64,000 nucleotides of DNA from Moraxellaceae bacterium (GTDB lineage: Bacteria > Pseudomonadota > Gammaproteobacteria > Pseudomonadales > Moraxellaceae), in contig JAJUIK010000001.1 of NCBI GenBank assembly GCA_029267635.1, positions 124,001 through 188,000 of the forward strand, in the 5' to 3' direction. Below the pieces are notes generated by a model that did no database searches, had not been told where the DNA came from, and saw nothing but the letters and a program-made list of their open reading frames with translations. Made by a program: the position numbers and the translations under genes. Every line of letters starts with the position of its first letter. Position 1 is the first letter of the stretch. Shown here piece by piece: positions 1 to 8,618 of the stretch.

Positions 1-324
1 AAATACGGCTGCAGAGTTGATGCTGACTTTGTCTGCACCTGCATTCAGCAGATTGCGGATATCTTCAACTTTGCGCACACCACCCCCCACAGTGAGGGGA
101 ACGAATACGGTTTCTGCCATACGCTCGACGGTACGGTAAGTGGTATCACGGCCATGATGGGTTGCTGTAATGTCCAGGAAAGTAATTTCATCGGCACCTT
201 GTTCGTTATAACGACGTGCCACTTCCACCGGGTCGCCCGCATCACGAATATCAAGAAACTGTACGCCTTTGACCACTCGGCCATTATCAACGTCTAGGCA
301 AGGAATGATACGTTTTGCGAGCAT
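1..324 (-). CDS. hisF: Imidazole glycerol phosphate synthase cyclase subunit HisF (partial)
   Basis: Cyclase half of the HisF-HisH enzyme, which closes the imidazole ring to give IGP and AICAR in histidine synthesis (cytoplasm). The first 108 codons are visible; the rest lies beyond the window edge, so this is not a pseudogene. The N-terminus [15 protein letters not shown] carries the catalytic Asp of the first beta strand, and the TVGGGVR phosphate-binding turn follows near residue 80. It is divergent from thrB with about 110 bp between the starts. Its partner hisH lies 3.4 kb away on the same strand, with hisA and other genes between. Confidence 0.97.
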   Translation of the reverse strand, partial: MLAKRIIPCLDVDNGRVVKGVQFLDIRDAGDPVEVARRYNEQGADEITFLDITATHHGRDTTYRTVERMAETVFVPLTVGGGVRKVEDIRNLLNAGADKVSINSAAVF

Positions 325-437
325 AAATTTTTCCAAATATAACAGCCGATTATAAAAGTTCCCTACGCAGGCGCTACACCTTGGTAGATGGAACGGGTAT
401 TCTATCAAACTTATGTAGGATTTTTTGCAGGTTTTCT

Positions 438-1385
438 ATGTCGGTTTATACCCCATTGAGTTTAAAGGAAGTTCAGGCATTTGCTGCACCGTATGGTTTG
501 GCTGTGGTGGAGCTGATTCCGATTCAGGGCGGCATTGAAAATACCAATTATTTTTTAAAGTGTCAGGATGGGCAGGAATTTGTCCTGACCGTGTTTGAAG
601 AGCTGGATGAACGGGCTGCCGGGGAACTGGTACCGGTATTGACTTATCTGGGACAAAAAGGTCTACCTGTCGCGGTGCCTTTACAGCCTTCGAGTCAGGC
701 GATCCATTTTATTGCCGGCAAACCGGCACAAATTGCCCCACGATTGCAGGGTGAACATCCTGATCCATCCACCATTGCGCAAGTTGCCGCGATTGCCCGG
801 GCACAGGCGCGCATGCATGTGGTCTTGCAGGATTATCCGTTGCAGCGTGAAAGTAATCATGGTCAGACCTGGTGGGCAGAAACGGCCAGCAGCTTACGTC
901 AAAGCATGAATGCAGAGGATCAGGCGTTACTGGATCAGGTGTTTGACTGTTTCAAAACCTGTCAGGCTGAATTTCCAGATCGTCCACAAGGGTTGATTCA
1001 TGCCGATTTATTCCGCGACAATACCTTGTTTGTGGGTAATGCTTTGCACGGGATTCTGGACTTTTCTGAACTGAACCGTGATGAACTGTTGCTGGATATT
1101 GCCATTACCTTGAATGATTTCTGCAGCAGTTATCCAGAGGTGACGCTAGATGAAGAAAAGGCGGATGCGTATTTGAATGCCTACCAGCAAGAACGTGACC
1201 TGACCCCGGATGAGTTTGCCTGTTTGCCGGTTTATCTGGCCATGGCGGCTTGCCGTTTCTGGCTGTCACGTTTGCAGGTCGCACAGCGTAATGCTGCAGA
1301 AGGGCGTAGCGGCACCGACATTTTGCAAAAAGATCCGTTAGAAATGCGCAAGATGCTGGTTGAACGCTTGAAATATGTCGCTTAA
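438..1385 (+). CDS. thrB: Homoserine kinase, APH-fold type
   Basis: Phosphorylates homoserine on the way to threonine. The 315-residue protein has the aminoglycoside-phosphotransferase-like kinase fold: a GGIENTNYF nucleotide loop near residue 32, the catalytic segment HADLFRDN (H188, D190, N195) and the metal-binding LDFSE (D208). This is the ThrB type of pseudomonads and Acinetobacter, not the GHMP kinase of enterics. The start at 438 gives the family N-terminus MSVYTPLSLKEVQAF; an upstream in-frame start at 381 would add 19 residues unlike the family. It is followed 12 bp later by the cold-shock/DUF1294 gene, probably in one transcript. Confidence 0.93.
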   Translation: MSVYTPLSLKEVQAFAAPYGLAVVELIPIQGGIENTNYFLKCQDGQEFVLTVFEELDERAAGELVPVLTYLGQKGLPVAVPLQPSSQAIHFIAGKPAQIAPRLQGEHPDPSTIAQVAAIARAQARMHVVLQDYPLQRESNHGQTWWAETASSLRQSMNAEDQALLDQVFDCFKTCQAEFPDRPQGLIHADLFRDNTLFVGNALHGILDFSELNRDELLLDIAITLNDFCSSYPEVTLDEEKADAYLNAYQQERDLTPDEFACLPVYLAMAACRFWLSRLQVAQRNAAEGRSGTDILQKDPLEMRKMLVERLKYVA

Positions 1386-1397
1386 TGGGAGTGTTGC

Positions 1398-2027
1398 ATG
1401 CGCGATCAAGGACGTCTGGTGGAATGGTTTGATGACAAGGGTTATGGTTTTATTCAGCCGAATGACCTGAGCAAAGATCGGGTATTTTTACATATCAAGG
1501 ATTTTGCCCGTCCGGGACCCCGGCCGATTGTCGGCTGTGCGCTGGAGTATCAGGTATTGTTGGATGGGCAGGGGCGTTGTCGTGCGCAGCAAGTGAGGTA
1601 TTTAACCGCGCGCCAAGCTCAGAGAATGCGCATGCCAGGATCCAAAAATTCTCAGCCGCAGCAGCAAGCGAAACTCAAACCCATGCAGATGGGCATTGTC
1701 CTGTATCTGCTGTCCCTCGGGGGATTGACTTTGAGTGGCAGTCTGAGTGGTATCATCCTGTTATTTATTCTGATCATGAACGCGATGAGTTACTGGATGT
1801 ACGCGCAGGATAAAGAAGCAGCACGACAAGGTCAGCGTCGTGTACCAGAACAGACTTTACATGTGTTGTCGAGTTTGGGGGGATGGCCAGCAGCCTGGTT
1901 GGCGCAGCAAAAATTACGGCATAAAACCCAAAAACAGCCCTTTCGCAACATTTATTTTGCCACGATTGTGTTTAACCTGTTATTGATCGCATGGTTGGTT
2001 TCACCTTTGAATCTGCTCAAGATTTAG
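1398..2027 (+). CDS. Cold-shock domain fused to DUF1294 membrane domain
   Basis: A 209-residue two-part protein. Residues 1-70 form a cold-shock (OB-fold) nucleic-acid-binding domain with the RNP-like motifs KGYGFIQP and VFLHI. After a Gln/Lys-rich linker (about 72-95), residues 98-209 match the DUF1294 architecture: two hydrophobic segments near 99-133, a conserved SYWMYAQDKEAA stretch, then a GGWPAAW motif and a final membrane segment (about 184-203). The start has a GGGAG ribosome site. The function is unknown; a membrane-tethered RNA binder is an inference. It lies 12 bp after thrB and ends at a shared terminator with hisA. Confidence 0.85.
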   Translation: MRDQGRLVEWFDDKGYGFIQPNDLSKDRVFLHIKDFARPGPRPIVGCALEYQVLLDGQGRCRAQQVRYLTARQAQRMRMPGSKNSQPQQQAKLKPMQMGIVLYLLSLGGLTLSGSLSGIILLFILIMNAMSYWMYAQDKEAARQGQRRVPEQTLHVLSSLGGWPAAWLAQQKLRHKTQKQPFRNIYFATIVFNLLLIAWLVSPLNLLKI

Positions 2028-2071
2028 AGGGGGCTGAATAAAGGTTGTGGCATGATTAAAAGCTAGACAAT

Positions 2072-2098
2072 AAAAAAAGAGGCCGCAGCCTCTTTTTT
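2072..2098. terminator. Bidirectional terminator between the DUF1294 gene and hisA
   Basis: Inverted repeat AAAAAAGAGGC / GCCTCTTTTTT around a CGCA loop, with A and T tracts on both sides, placed between convergent genes. Confidence 0.85.
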
Positions 2099-2110
2099 CA
2101 TATTCTTGAC

Positions 2111-2842
2111 TTAGAATTGACCTTCATCAAGCAGAAGTTGTGCTTCACGCAAGTTTAAGCTGCCTTCATAAATGGCGCGACCAGTAATCGCGCCTAAAAT
2201 GCCTGGTTGGCCTTTCAGGTTGCGTACATCATCCAGGTTGGTTACGCCACCTGAGGCAATCACGGGTAAGCCTGAATATTGTGCCAGATTGACGGTCTGC
2301 TCCACGTTCACACCCTGCATCATGCCGTCACGGGCGATATCGGTATAGACAATGCTCGATACACCGGCATCAGCAAAACGTTTTGCCAGATCAGTGGCTT
2401 TCACATCGGTGACATTGGCCCAGCCATCGGTAGCGACCATACCATTCATGGCATCAATGCCGACAATGATATGACCAGCAAATTTCTTGCAGGCTTCTTC
2501 CACGAATTCAGGTTCTTTCACTGCTTTGGTGCCAATAATGACAAAAGAAACGCCGGCATCGAGATAATGCTCGATGGTTTCTAGGGAGCGGATGCCACCA
2601 CCAATCTGGATTGGCAATTCAGGTTGTGCTTTGGCAATCGCTTCAACCACTGGCTTGTGAATCGGGGTACCGGCAAATGCACCATTTAAATCGACCAAAT
2701 GCAAGCGACGCGCACCTTCATTGACCCAGTGCTGTGCGGTTGCCACAGGATCATCAGAAAATACAGTATCGTCTTCCATACGGCCTTGTTTTAAACGGAC
2801 ACATTTACCATTTTTCAGGTCAATCGCTGGGATGATCAGCAT
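2111..2842 (-). CDS. hisA: Phosphoribosylformimino-AICAR isomerase HisA
   Basis: Isomerises ProFAR to PRFAR, the step before HisF/HisH. It is a full-length 243-residue TIM barrel. The catalytic aspartates are in [11 protein letters not shown] (D8) and YTDIARDGM (about D130), and the phosphate-binding GGGIRS and ASGGV turns are present. The start has a good AAGGAG site 7 bases upstream. It lies between the exonuclease gene upstream and the convergent DUF1294 gene downstream, separated from hisF by two opposite-strand genes. Confidence 0.97.
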   Translation of the reverse strand: MLIIPAIDLKNGKCVRLKQGRMEDDTVFSDDPVATAQHWVNEGARRLHLVDLNGAFAGTPIHKPVVEAIAKAQPELPIQIGGGIRSLETIEHYLDAGVSFVIIGTKAVKEPEFVEEACKKFAGHIIVGIDAMNGMVATDGWANVTDVKATDLAKRFADAGVSSIVYTDIARDGMMQGVNVEQTVNLAQYSGLPVIASGGVTNLDDVRNLKGQPGILGAITGRAIYEGSLNLREAQLLLDEGQF

Positions 2843-2932
2843 GCTTTCGCTCCTTGCCTAATCTTAAAAAGAATCAATTGGCTGCAATCTTAACAAAGTA
2901 TTGTCCAATCGCTAAGTCTCGATTGTCAGCTT

Positions 2933-3580
2933 TTATGTGGATGAGCGCTTTTGTTGGCGGGTTGCAGGCAGGATGAGCATATTGCGACGCTTGAGTTCCT
3001 GATAAATTTTCAGACTGGCATAGGCATCTGCACAAGCGTAGTCGATTTGGGCTTCGGTGAGTGGGAATTTGGACCAGTTGCTGAGTTTGGTGTGTTTGGA
3101 TTTGGGGAGATATTGCTGCAATAAAATAGCGACCGCATTTTGTGCCCCGATATTCTGCTTGATTCCCAAGCTCTTAAATTGATGGGAAAGTTCTACGGTT
3201 CCGTCTAAGAGAATGCCTTTGCGGCGCAATAAACTCACATCGTTTTTGAGCGCAAAGCCGGCTTTGAGCTGCTTTGGATTGGCAAGCAGCGGTGCCAGAA
3301 AATCTAGAGTCTCGGCATTGACCTGAAACAGATAAGCGTGTTGATCTGTGGCCAGTTGTAGTAAATGTGGGCCAGTCGATTTTTCGTTGGCGTTAAAAGT
3401 GGGCTTGGATTCTGTATCAAAACCGAATACCTCTACTTGCTGCAATTCATCGGCAATCGCTTGGCATTCTGCATGATTGCTGATGATATGGATTCGCTCA
3501 CGTGCCAGGTTACGAAATGGCGCTAAAGCACGGCGCTCGTCTATGGTGGGCAGAGATGTGAGCTGGGGTTGATCCATCAT
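2933..3580 (-). CDS. DEDD-family 3'-5' exonuclease, RNase D-like
   Basis: A 215-residue protein with the DnaQ/RNase D-like exonuclease fold. The three Exo motifs are visible: FDTESKPTF near residue 54, KNDVSLL near residue 112, and YACADAYASLKIY near residue 180, giving the four metal-binding acidic residues plus the Tyr of the DEDDy class. There is no HRDC domain, so it is not RNase D itself; the substrate (RNA or DNA) cannot be told. It stands between hisA and hisH on the same strand with gaps of about 90-110 bp. No strong ribosome site is seen before the ATG pair. Confidence 0.85.
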   Translation of the reverse strand: MMDQPQLTSLPTIDERRALAPFRNLARERIHIISNHAECQAIADELQQVEVFGFDTESKPTFNANEKSTGPHLLQLATDQHAYLFQVNAETLDFLAPLLANPKQLKAGFALKNDVSLLRRKGILLDGTVELSHQFKSLGIKQNIGAQNAVAILLQQYLPKSKHTKLSNWSKFPLTEAQIDYACADAYASLKIYQELKRRNMLILPATRQQKRSST

Positions 3581-3642
3581 GTCTATCGTTGATCAGGATG
3601 AGGTGCTATTAGTTGAGCATACGTGTTTTTGTCCAGACAGGC

Positions 3643-3670
3643 AAAAATAAAGCCCGCATCATGCAGGCTT
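3643..3670 (-). terminator. Terminator after hisB-hisH
   Basis: On the minus strand a 10-bp stem AAGCCTGCAT / ATGCGGGCTT is followed by TATTTTT, just after the hisH stop. Confidence 0.75.
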
Positions 3671-3688
3671 CATTCAGAAAGGAAGATC

Positions 3689-4306
3689 TTAAATATCCCA
3701 TTCCACAAAGTTTTTCAGTAACTGCAAACCGGCAGTATGACTTTTCTCTGGGTGGAACTGAGTAGCAAACAGGTTCTCTTTGTGGATTGCGGTGCAGAAA
3801 TTCAGGCCATAATCACAGGTTGCTGCCACAATCGCCGGGTCTTGTGGCTCGACATAATAACTGTGCACAAAGTAGAAACGTGCGTCCTGTTCAATATTTT
3901 TCCACATCGGATGGCTTGGGTCGATCTGATGCACTTGGTTCCAGCCCATATGCGGCACTTTGAGATGCGGAATTTCCGGGAAGCGTTTCACTTGACCTGC
4001 AAAAATCCCCAAAGCATCCACGCCGTCATTTTCTTCTGAACGTTGCATCAAGGCCTGCATGCCGACACAAATCGCCAATACCGGTTTATTGAAGGCCGCT
4101 TGACGCACGACCTCATCAATCCCGGCTTCATGCATGCCCTGCATACAGTCGCGCATTGCTCCGACACCCGGGAAGACGATTTTATCGGCCTGGGCAATTA
4201 ATTTTGGATCATTGGTGACATCTACTGTTGCACCGACATATTCCAATGCTTTTGCGGCAGAGTGCAGATTTCCCATGCCATAGTCGAGAAGCGCAATCCG
4301 GGTCAT
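3689..4306 (-). CDS. hisH: Imidazole glycerol phosphate synthase glutaminase subunit HisH
   Basis: Class I glutamine amidotransferase that supplies ammonia to HisF. In the 205-residue protein the nucleophile is C80 in [10 protein letters not shown] and the His/Glu of the triad are H185 and E187 in TQFHPEKS. Its start overlaps the hisB stop by one base (TAATG), so the two are translationally coupled; hisB-hisH form one transcript ending at the hairpin near 3650. Confidence 0.97.
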   Translation of the reverse strand: MTRIALLDYGMGNLHSAAKALEYVGATVDVTNDPKLIAQADKIVFPGVGAMRDCMQGMHEAGIDEVVRQAAFNKPVLAICVGMQALMQRSEENDGVDALGIFAGQVKRFPEIPHLKVPHMGWNQVHQIDPSHPMWKNIEQDARFYFVHSYYVEPQDPAIVAATCDYGLNFCTAIHKENLFATQFHPEKSHTAGLQLLKNFVEWDI

Positions 4307-4899
4307 TACAAGCTACCTTTGGTTGAAGCAATGGTACCTGCAGCGCGTGGATCGAGTTCACAAGCCATACGTAGCGCGCGGGCAAAGGCTTTAAAGGTAC
4401 ACTCGATCTGGTGATGACTGTTCTTGCCTTTCAGGTTGTCGATGTGCAAGGTCATCAAGGCGTGATTGACAAAGCCCTGGAAAAATTCGGAGAACAGGTC
4501 AACATCAAAAGTACCAATGCGCGCACGGGTAAATGGAATATCCATGAACAGACCTGGACGACCGGAAATATCCACCACGACACGAGACAATGCCTCATCA
4601 AGTGGGGCATAGAAATGGCCATAGCGGCGGATGCCTTTTTTGTCACCGAGCGCTTGAGCAAAAGCCTGACCCAAGGTAATGCCACAATCTTCAACTGTGT
4701 GGTGATCATCGATTTCTAAGTCGCCATCGCAATGAATATCAATGTCAAACAAGCCATGTCGCTTGATTTGATCAATCATATGATCTAAAAAGGGAACACC
4801 TGTATTTAGAGTGCCTTGACCCGTACCATCGAGGTTGACACGAACTCGAATTTTGGTTTCGTTGGTATTTCTTACCACTTCACTGATACGTTGCGTCAT
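4306..4899 (-). CDS. hisB: Imidazoleglycerol-phosphate dehydratase HisB
   Basis: Converts IGP to imidazole acetol phosphate. It is the monofunctional form (197 residues), without the phosphatase domain of enteric HisB. The manganese-binding histidine motifs DDHHTVED and NSHHQIE are present. The ATG at 4899 is preceded by GAGGA at good spacing; a TTG five codons upstream is less likely. It is first in the hisB-hisH pair and divergent from the GNAT gene. Confidence 0.96.
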   Translation of the reverse strand: MTQRISEVVRNTNETKIRVRVNLDGTGQGTLNTGVPFLDHMIDQIKRHGLFDIDIHCDGDLEIDDHHTVEDCGITLGQAFAQALGDKKGIRRYGHFYAPLDEALSRVVVDISGRPGLFMDIPFTRARIGTFDVDLFSEFFQGFVNHALMTLHIDNLKGKNSHHQIECTFKAFARALRMACELDPRAAGTIASTKGSL

Positions 4900-4992
4900 A
4901 GACACGTTCCTCAAAAAACGTCAAAAATGATTGATGTAAAGTTCGCTGTGACGAATGTGACAGCATCATAGATTGCTCAGGAGGGTTAATCA

Positions 4993-5370
4993 ATGCCTAT
5001 AACCGTACATGCTTATACTTCACTAGAAAATGCCGAAGTTCGCAGCCAGCTTGAGCGACTGTATGATACCAGCCCTGAATTTGGCGACGGTCAAGATGCC
5101 CTGCAACAGCTTGAACAACATCTTGCTCAGTATACCCTAGTTTACACGGCAGAATTTAATACAAAAATCATCGGGGCCATTTGGTGTAGCGGGCAGGGTG
5201 AAAGCCGCCGTCTAGAATATGTGGTGGTGCATCCAGCCAACCGTGGCCGTGGCGTAGCGGAGCGCCTGATCAGTGAAGTGTGCCGTATGGAAGAGGCTAA
5301 AGGTGCGACGGTATTTGAACCGGGCTGTGGCGCGATTCACCGTTGTTTGGCGCATTTGGGCAAACTTTAA
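4993..5370 (+). CDS. GNAT-family acetyltransferase, PanZ/PanM-like
   Basis: A 125-residue single-domain GNAT protein. The acetyl-CoA-binding motif A is clear: YVVVHPANRGRGVAERLI near residues 76-93. Its size and the lack of a recognisable substrate arm recall PanZ (PanM), the acetyl-CoA sensor that triggers maturation of aspartate decarboxylase PanD, but the sequence likeness to the E. coli protein is weak, so this is tentative. A strong AGGAGGG site precedes the ATG. It is divergent from hisB and followed by the tRNA-Phe pair. Confidence 0.7.
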   Translation: MPITVHAYTSLENAEVRSQLERLYDTSPEFGDGQDALQQLEQHLAQYTLVYTAEFNTKIIGAIWCSGQGESRRLEYVVVHPANRGRGVAERLISEVCRMEEAKGATVFEPGCGAIHRCLAHLGKL

Positions 5371-5531
5371 ATATTGATTGATGATGGGCTGGTAGCCAGT
5401 CCAGTTGCCTAGGAAAACCTGTTTTTCGATAGAAGCGTGTATTTGAGATGACGGCTTGAGCAATTCTTTGAGCTAATAAAGTAGTGTGAGAGTAAAAAAC
5501 AAACTTTAAAACAATTTTGTGGTCTTTTTAC

Positions 5532-5560
5532 TTGACATGATAAGATTTAAGCTGTTTAAT
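5532..5560 (+). promoter_or_regulatory. Promoter of the first tRNA-Phe gene
   Basis: TTGACA, a 17-base spacer and TTTAAT, followed by a GC-rich discriminator (ACGCCCC) typical of stringently controlled stable-RNA promoters. It stands 10 bases before the mature tRNA. Confidence 0.8.
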
Positions 5561-5570
5561 ACGCCCCATC

Positions 5571-5646
5571 GGCGCGATAGCTCAGTAGGTAGAGCAACGG
5601 ATTGAAAATCCGTGTGTCGGCAGTTCGATCCTGCCTCACGCCACCA
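5571..5646 (+). tRNA. tRNA-Phe (anticodon GAA), copy 1
   Basis: A 76-base cloverleaf with CCA encoded. The D arm is GCTC/GAGC, the anticodon stem ACGGA/TCCGT carries a GAA anticodon in TTGAAAA, and the T arm is GGCAG-TTCGATC-CTGCC. The acceptor stem GGCGCGA/TCACGCC has a C5:A68 mismatch, present in both copies. Confidence 0.95.
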
Positions 5647-5669
5647 TATTCAAACTGTTAAAAGTTTCA

Positions 5670-5698
5670 ATCCCTGATCCCATCAGGGATTTTTTTTG
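5670..5698 (+). terminator. Terminator of tRNA-Phe copy 1
   Basis: Perfect 9-bp stem ATCCCTGAT / ATCAGGGAT followed by eight T. Confidence 0.88.
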
Positions 5699-5739
5699 CC
5701 CAAAAAATAGGCATACGGATAAAAAGTTGCTGAATTATG

Positions 5740-5768
5740 TTGACTCTGCAGTCTGGATACGGCTTAAT
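5740..5768 (+). promoter_or_regulatory. Promoter of the second tRNA-Phe gene
   Basis: TTGACT, a 17-base spacer and CTTAAT end 10 bases before the second tRNA-Phe. It is weaker than the first promoter, with the same spacing to the tRNA. Confidence 0.6.
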
Positions 5769-5778
5769 ACACCGCATC

Positions 5779-5854
5779 GGCGCGATAGCTCAGTAGGTAG
5801 AGCAACGGATTGAAAATCCGTGTGTCGGCAGTTCGATCCTGCCTCACGCCACCA
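5779..5854 (+). tRNA. tRNA-Phe (anticodon GAA), copy 2
   Basis: Identical over 76 bases to the copy at 5571-5646, including the acceptor-stem mismatch. The short flanks CATC before and TATTCAAA after are also repeated, which points to a tandem duplication of about 208 bp period whose spacer has since diverged. Confidence 0.95.
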
Positions 5855-5861
5855 TATTCAA

Positions 5862-5892
5862 AAAGCCCCAAACTCAAATTTGGGGTTTTTTT
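5862..5892 (+). terminator. Terminator of tRNA-Phe copy 2
   Basis: Stem CCCCAAA / TTTGGGG followed by seven T. Confidence 0.85.
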
Positions 5893-5968
5893 ATTGGTCG
5901 ATGGTCTACTCATCTTGATTAAATTTTCTTTGTATATTCAGAAAATGAGTCTATCCAGAGCCCATGCC

Positions 5969-6703
5969 ATGAAAGACCTTTTCTCTGCACAGAGTGCGTT
6001 ATATCAGCAGGCACGTCCTGTTTATCCTGCAAGTTTAATCATGCAGATTCTACCTTATGTTGTAGGGCGACAATGTGCCTGGGACTGTGGTGCCGGTTCT
6101 GGTCAATTGACCCAATTGCTCACAGCACATTTTCAGCAAGTGATGGCCACTGATATCAGTGCCAAACAGTTGGCGCAGGCACCAGTTCTGGAAAATGTAC
6201 AGTATTCCGTGCAATCTGCTGAACAGACGGATTTTCCCGAACATTACTTTGATCTGATTACGGTAGCGCAAGCCATCCACTGGTTTGATTTTGAGAAATT
6301 CTATGCAGAAGTGCGTCGTACCTTAAAACCGGATGGAGTATTGGCTGTGATCGGCTATGGTCTGATCCGTACCAATCATGATCATATCAACCGCTTGATT
6401 GATGAATTGTATTTCCAGACTCTAAAAGGTTATTGGGATGCCGAACGCCATTATATTGATGAAGGCTATCGAACCATTCCATTTCCTTTACAGGAATATG
6501 CTGTTCCTGAATTGAAGATGGAGTTTGAGTGGACGTTTGCACAACTGATTGCCTATTTAAACACCTGGTCAGCGGTGCAACATTATCAGCAGCAACATCA
6601 GCTCAATCCTGTGGCGGCATTGCAGGAAAAATTACAAGATTTTGATTTAAATAAAATAATGGCAGTAAGGTTTCCGATTTTACTGCGTTTAGGGCATTTG
6701 TAA
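5969..6703 (+). CDS. Class I SAM-dependent methyltransferase
   Basis: A 244-residue protein with the class I methyltransferase core: motif I DCGAGSGQLTQLL near residue 39, an acidic end of strand 2 (ATDIS), AQAIHWFD near residue 97 and LKPDGVLAVIGYG near 117. The family is the type-11 group acting on unknown small or lipid substrates. The start is uncertain: ATG at 5969 gives the common N-terminus MKDLFSAQ, while ATG at 5945 would add eight residues; neither has a strong ribosome site. The long open frame from 5810 runs through the second tRNA and is not real. Confidence 0.8.
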   Translation: MKDLFSAQSALYQQARPVYPASLIMQILPYVVGRQCAWDCGAGSGQLTQLLTAHFQQVMATDISAKQLAQAPVLENVQYSVQSAEQTDFPEHYFDLITVAQAIHWFDFEKFYAEVRRTLKPDGVLAVIGYGLIRTNHDHINRLIDELYFQTLKGYWDAERHYIDEGYRTIPFPLQEYAVPELKMEFEWTFAQLIAYLNTWSAVQHYQQQHQLNPVAALQEKLQDFDLNKIMAVRFPILLRLGHL

Positions 6704-6823
6704 TATCGTGCAGAATTTTCTATATTCAAAATTAGAATAAATATATTAATTTATATTCGAATACAGAAATAACATCATTCAATATACTGCAGCATATATT
6801 GTTTTTAGTGAAGCTGTATTCCC

Positions 6824-8080
6824 ATGAAACGTCTTTTGCCATTACTGCCAGTTGCTGTGATTGTTCCGTTCCTGTCATCATCTGCATTTGCAACGACGGG
6901 TTATTTCATGCATGCCTATAGCGTGAAATCTCAAGGGAATGCAGGCACTTCAATTGCCAATTTTCAGGACAGTTTAACCATTGCCAGCAACCCCGCGGGT
7001 CTCAGTTTGGTCGGCAAGCGTTTAGATGCAGGCGTAACGTTATTTGCTCCAGATCGAGAAGCCGAAATTGTGGGAAATATGGCGGGTGCAAATGGCCAGT
7101 ATGACGGTAACAGCCGTAAATATTTCCTGATTCCGGAATTCGGTTATAGCCATCCAATCAATGATCAGTTGACTGCCGGTATTGCGGTGTATGGCAATGG
7201 TGGGATGAATACCAACTATAAAAATAATCCTTATGCTGCTTTTGCCAATACAGGAAGTGCAGGAATCAACCTGAATCAGCTATTTGTTTCACCTGCGGTT
7301 TCTTGGGAATATGCAGAGAATCAGTCGGTTGCTTTGGCTGCCAATATCCTGTACCAGCGTTTCCAGGCGAAAGGGTTTGATGGTGATGTTTTTGGTAGCG
7401 TTTCCACTGATCAGTCAAAATTAAGTCATGGTGGTCATGATGACTCAACTGGCGTAGGCGCGCGTATTGGCTGGTCAGCCAAGGTCAATGACAAGCTAAC
7501 AGTAGGTGCTACCTATTCATCCAAGATTGATGCCAGCCGCTTTAAAAAGTATGAAGGCTTGTTTGCTGAGCGTGGTGATTTTGATGTGCCAGAAAACTAT
7601 GGGGTTGGTCTCAATTATCAGGTGACTCCAGCTTTGTCGGTTGCTGCAGATTATCAGCGTATTAACTATTCTGATGTTGATTCAGTGGGCAATGGCTTGG
7701 GTCAGTTGTTCTCTGGTAATCTGTTTGGTACACAAAATGGTCCAGGTTTTGGTTGGGATGACATTAATGTCTACAAAGTTTCTGCCACTTATCAGGCTTC
7801 ACCAAAACTGACCTTGCGTGCAGGTTATAGTTACAATGATCAACCTGTACAGGCAGATCAGACTTTCTTGAATATCTTGGCTCCAGGCGTAGTACAAGAC
7901 CATTTAAGTGTGGGTGCGACCTGGAATATTGATCAGAATCAGGAAGTGAGTATTGCTTATACTCATGCATTGGAAGAAACCGTAAAAGGTGAGAATTCTG
8001 TAGCCGCATTTGGTGGTGGAGAAGCAAATCTAACCATGAGCCAAAATATCCTGGGTGTGTCCTATGGTGTGAAGTTCTAA
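6824..8080 (+). CDS. OmpP1/FadL-family outer-membrane transporter
   Basis: A 418-residue outer-membrane beta barrel of the FadL/TodX family, which moves long-chain fatty acids or other hydrophobic compounds across the outer membrane. It has a signal peptide (residues 1-23, ending SSSAFA), the family motif NPAGLS near residue 57, alternating polar/hydrophobic strands throughout and a C-terminal aromatic residue (GVSYGVKF) as expected for BAM targeting. It is a single-gene transcript with its own terminator. The substrate is not evident. Confidence 0.88.
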   Translation: MKRLLPLLPVAVIVPFLSSSAFATTGYFMHAYSVKSQGNAGTSIANFQDSLTIASNPAGLSLVGKRLDAGVTLFAPDREAEIVGNMAGANGQYDGNSRKYFLIPEFGYSHPINDQLTAGIAVYGNGGMNTNYKNNPYAAFANTGSAGINLNQLFVSPAVSWEYAENQSVALAANILYQRFQAKGFDGDVFGSVSTDQSKLSHGGHDDSTGVGARIGWSAKVNDKLTVGATYSSKIDASRFKKYEGLFAERGDFDVPENYGVGLNYQVTPALSVAADYQRINYSDVDSVGNGLGQLFSGNLFGTQNGPGFGWDDINVYKVSATYQASPKLTLRAGYSYNDQPVQADQTFLNILAPGVVQDHLSVGATWNIDQNQEVSIAYTHALEETVKGENSVAAFGGGEANLTMSQNILGVSYGVKF

Positions 8081-8105
8081 GTTTCCAGATTTGAACTTTA
8101 AACTC

Positions 8106-8130
8106 AACCCAGCATCTGCTGGGTTTTTTA
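8106..8130 (+). terminator. Terminator after the FadL-type gene
   Basis: Stem AACCCAGCA / TGCTGGGTT followed by a run of T. Confidence 0.85.
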
Positions 8131-8243
8131 TTGGATAATCAGAGGGAACAATAGAAAGATTAAAAATCCTTTAAATACAAATTGTTGTAGATATATATGA
8201 TGAAGTTTCACTGAAACAAGAAACAGTAAGTGTAGGTTTATTG

Positions 8244-8549
8244 ATGCAAAATAACAGTCGTTCGGTACTTCATCCTCTTTGGGAGGTCAGTAAAATCCTG
8301 CTGCCGATTGCGCTGCTGTTTATAGGATGGATCTGGTTGCTACATTTTCCATGGTCATGGTTGTTTAAGGTAATTTTATTCTTGGATGTGCTTGCCGTTA
8401 TTTTGGTGCTGTTTGCAGAATATCAGGCGAGTTCAGTGAATGGTGCCGGCGGCTGGATGACATTTGCTTTTATGATACTGCATTTATATGCTGCTGTAGT
8501 GATCGGTATCGTTCGTCTGCTGTTATGGTTGTGGGAATCTGTACTCTGA
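8244..8549 (+). CDS. Small inner-membrane protein of unknown function
   Basis: A 101-residue, strongly hydrophobic protein with about four membrane segments (roughly residues 16-34, 37-60, 69-85 and 88-100). It resembles small YrdB/DUF2568-type proteins in size and topology, but I do not recognise a diagnostic motif. The ATG at 8244 is chosen over the TTG just before it. It ends at a terminator shared with the convergent CoA-transferase gene. Confidence 0.65.
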   Translation: MQNNSRSVLHPLWEVSKILLPIALLFIGWIWLLHFPWSWLFKVILFLDVLAVILVLFAEYQASSVNGAGGWMTFAFMILHLYAAVVIGIVRLLLWLWESVL

Positions 8550-8581
8550 TTAAAATGTTGTTATCAATTTTCTATAAATAT

Positions 8582-8609
8582 AAAAAACGCCCGATTGGGC
8601 GTTTTTTAT
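8582..8609. terminator. Bidirectional terminator
   Basis: AAAAAACGCCC / GGGCGTTTTTT with a GATT loop, between two convergent genes. Confidence 0.88.
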
Positions 8610-8618
8610 TAAAAGCGA

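Noticed and set aside
5810..5968. Long N-terminal extension of the methyltransferase frame running through tRNA-Phe copy 2
   Set aside because: It overlaps a tRNA and its terminator; the recognisable protein starts at 5945 or 5969.
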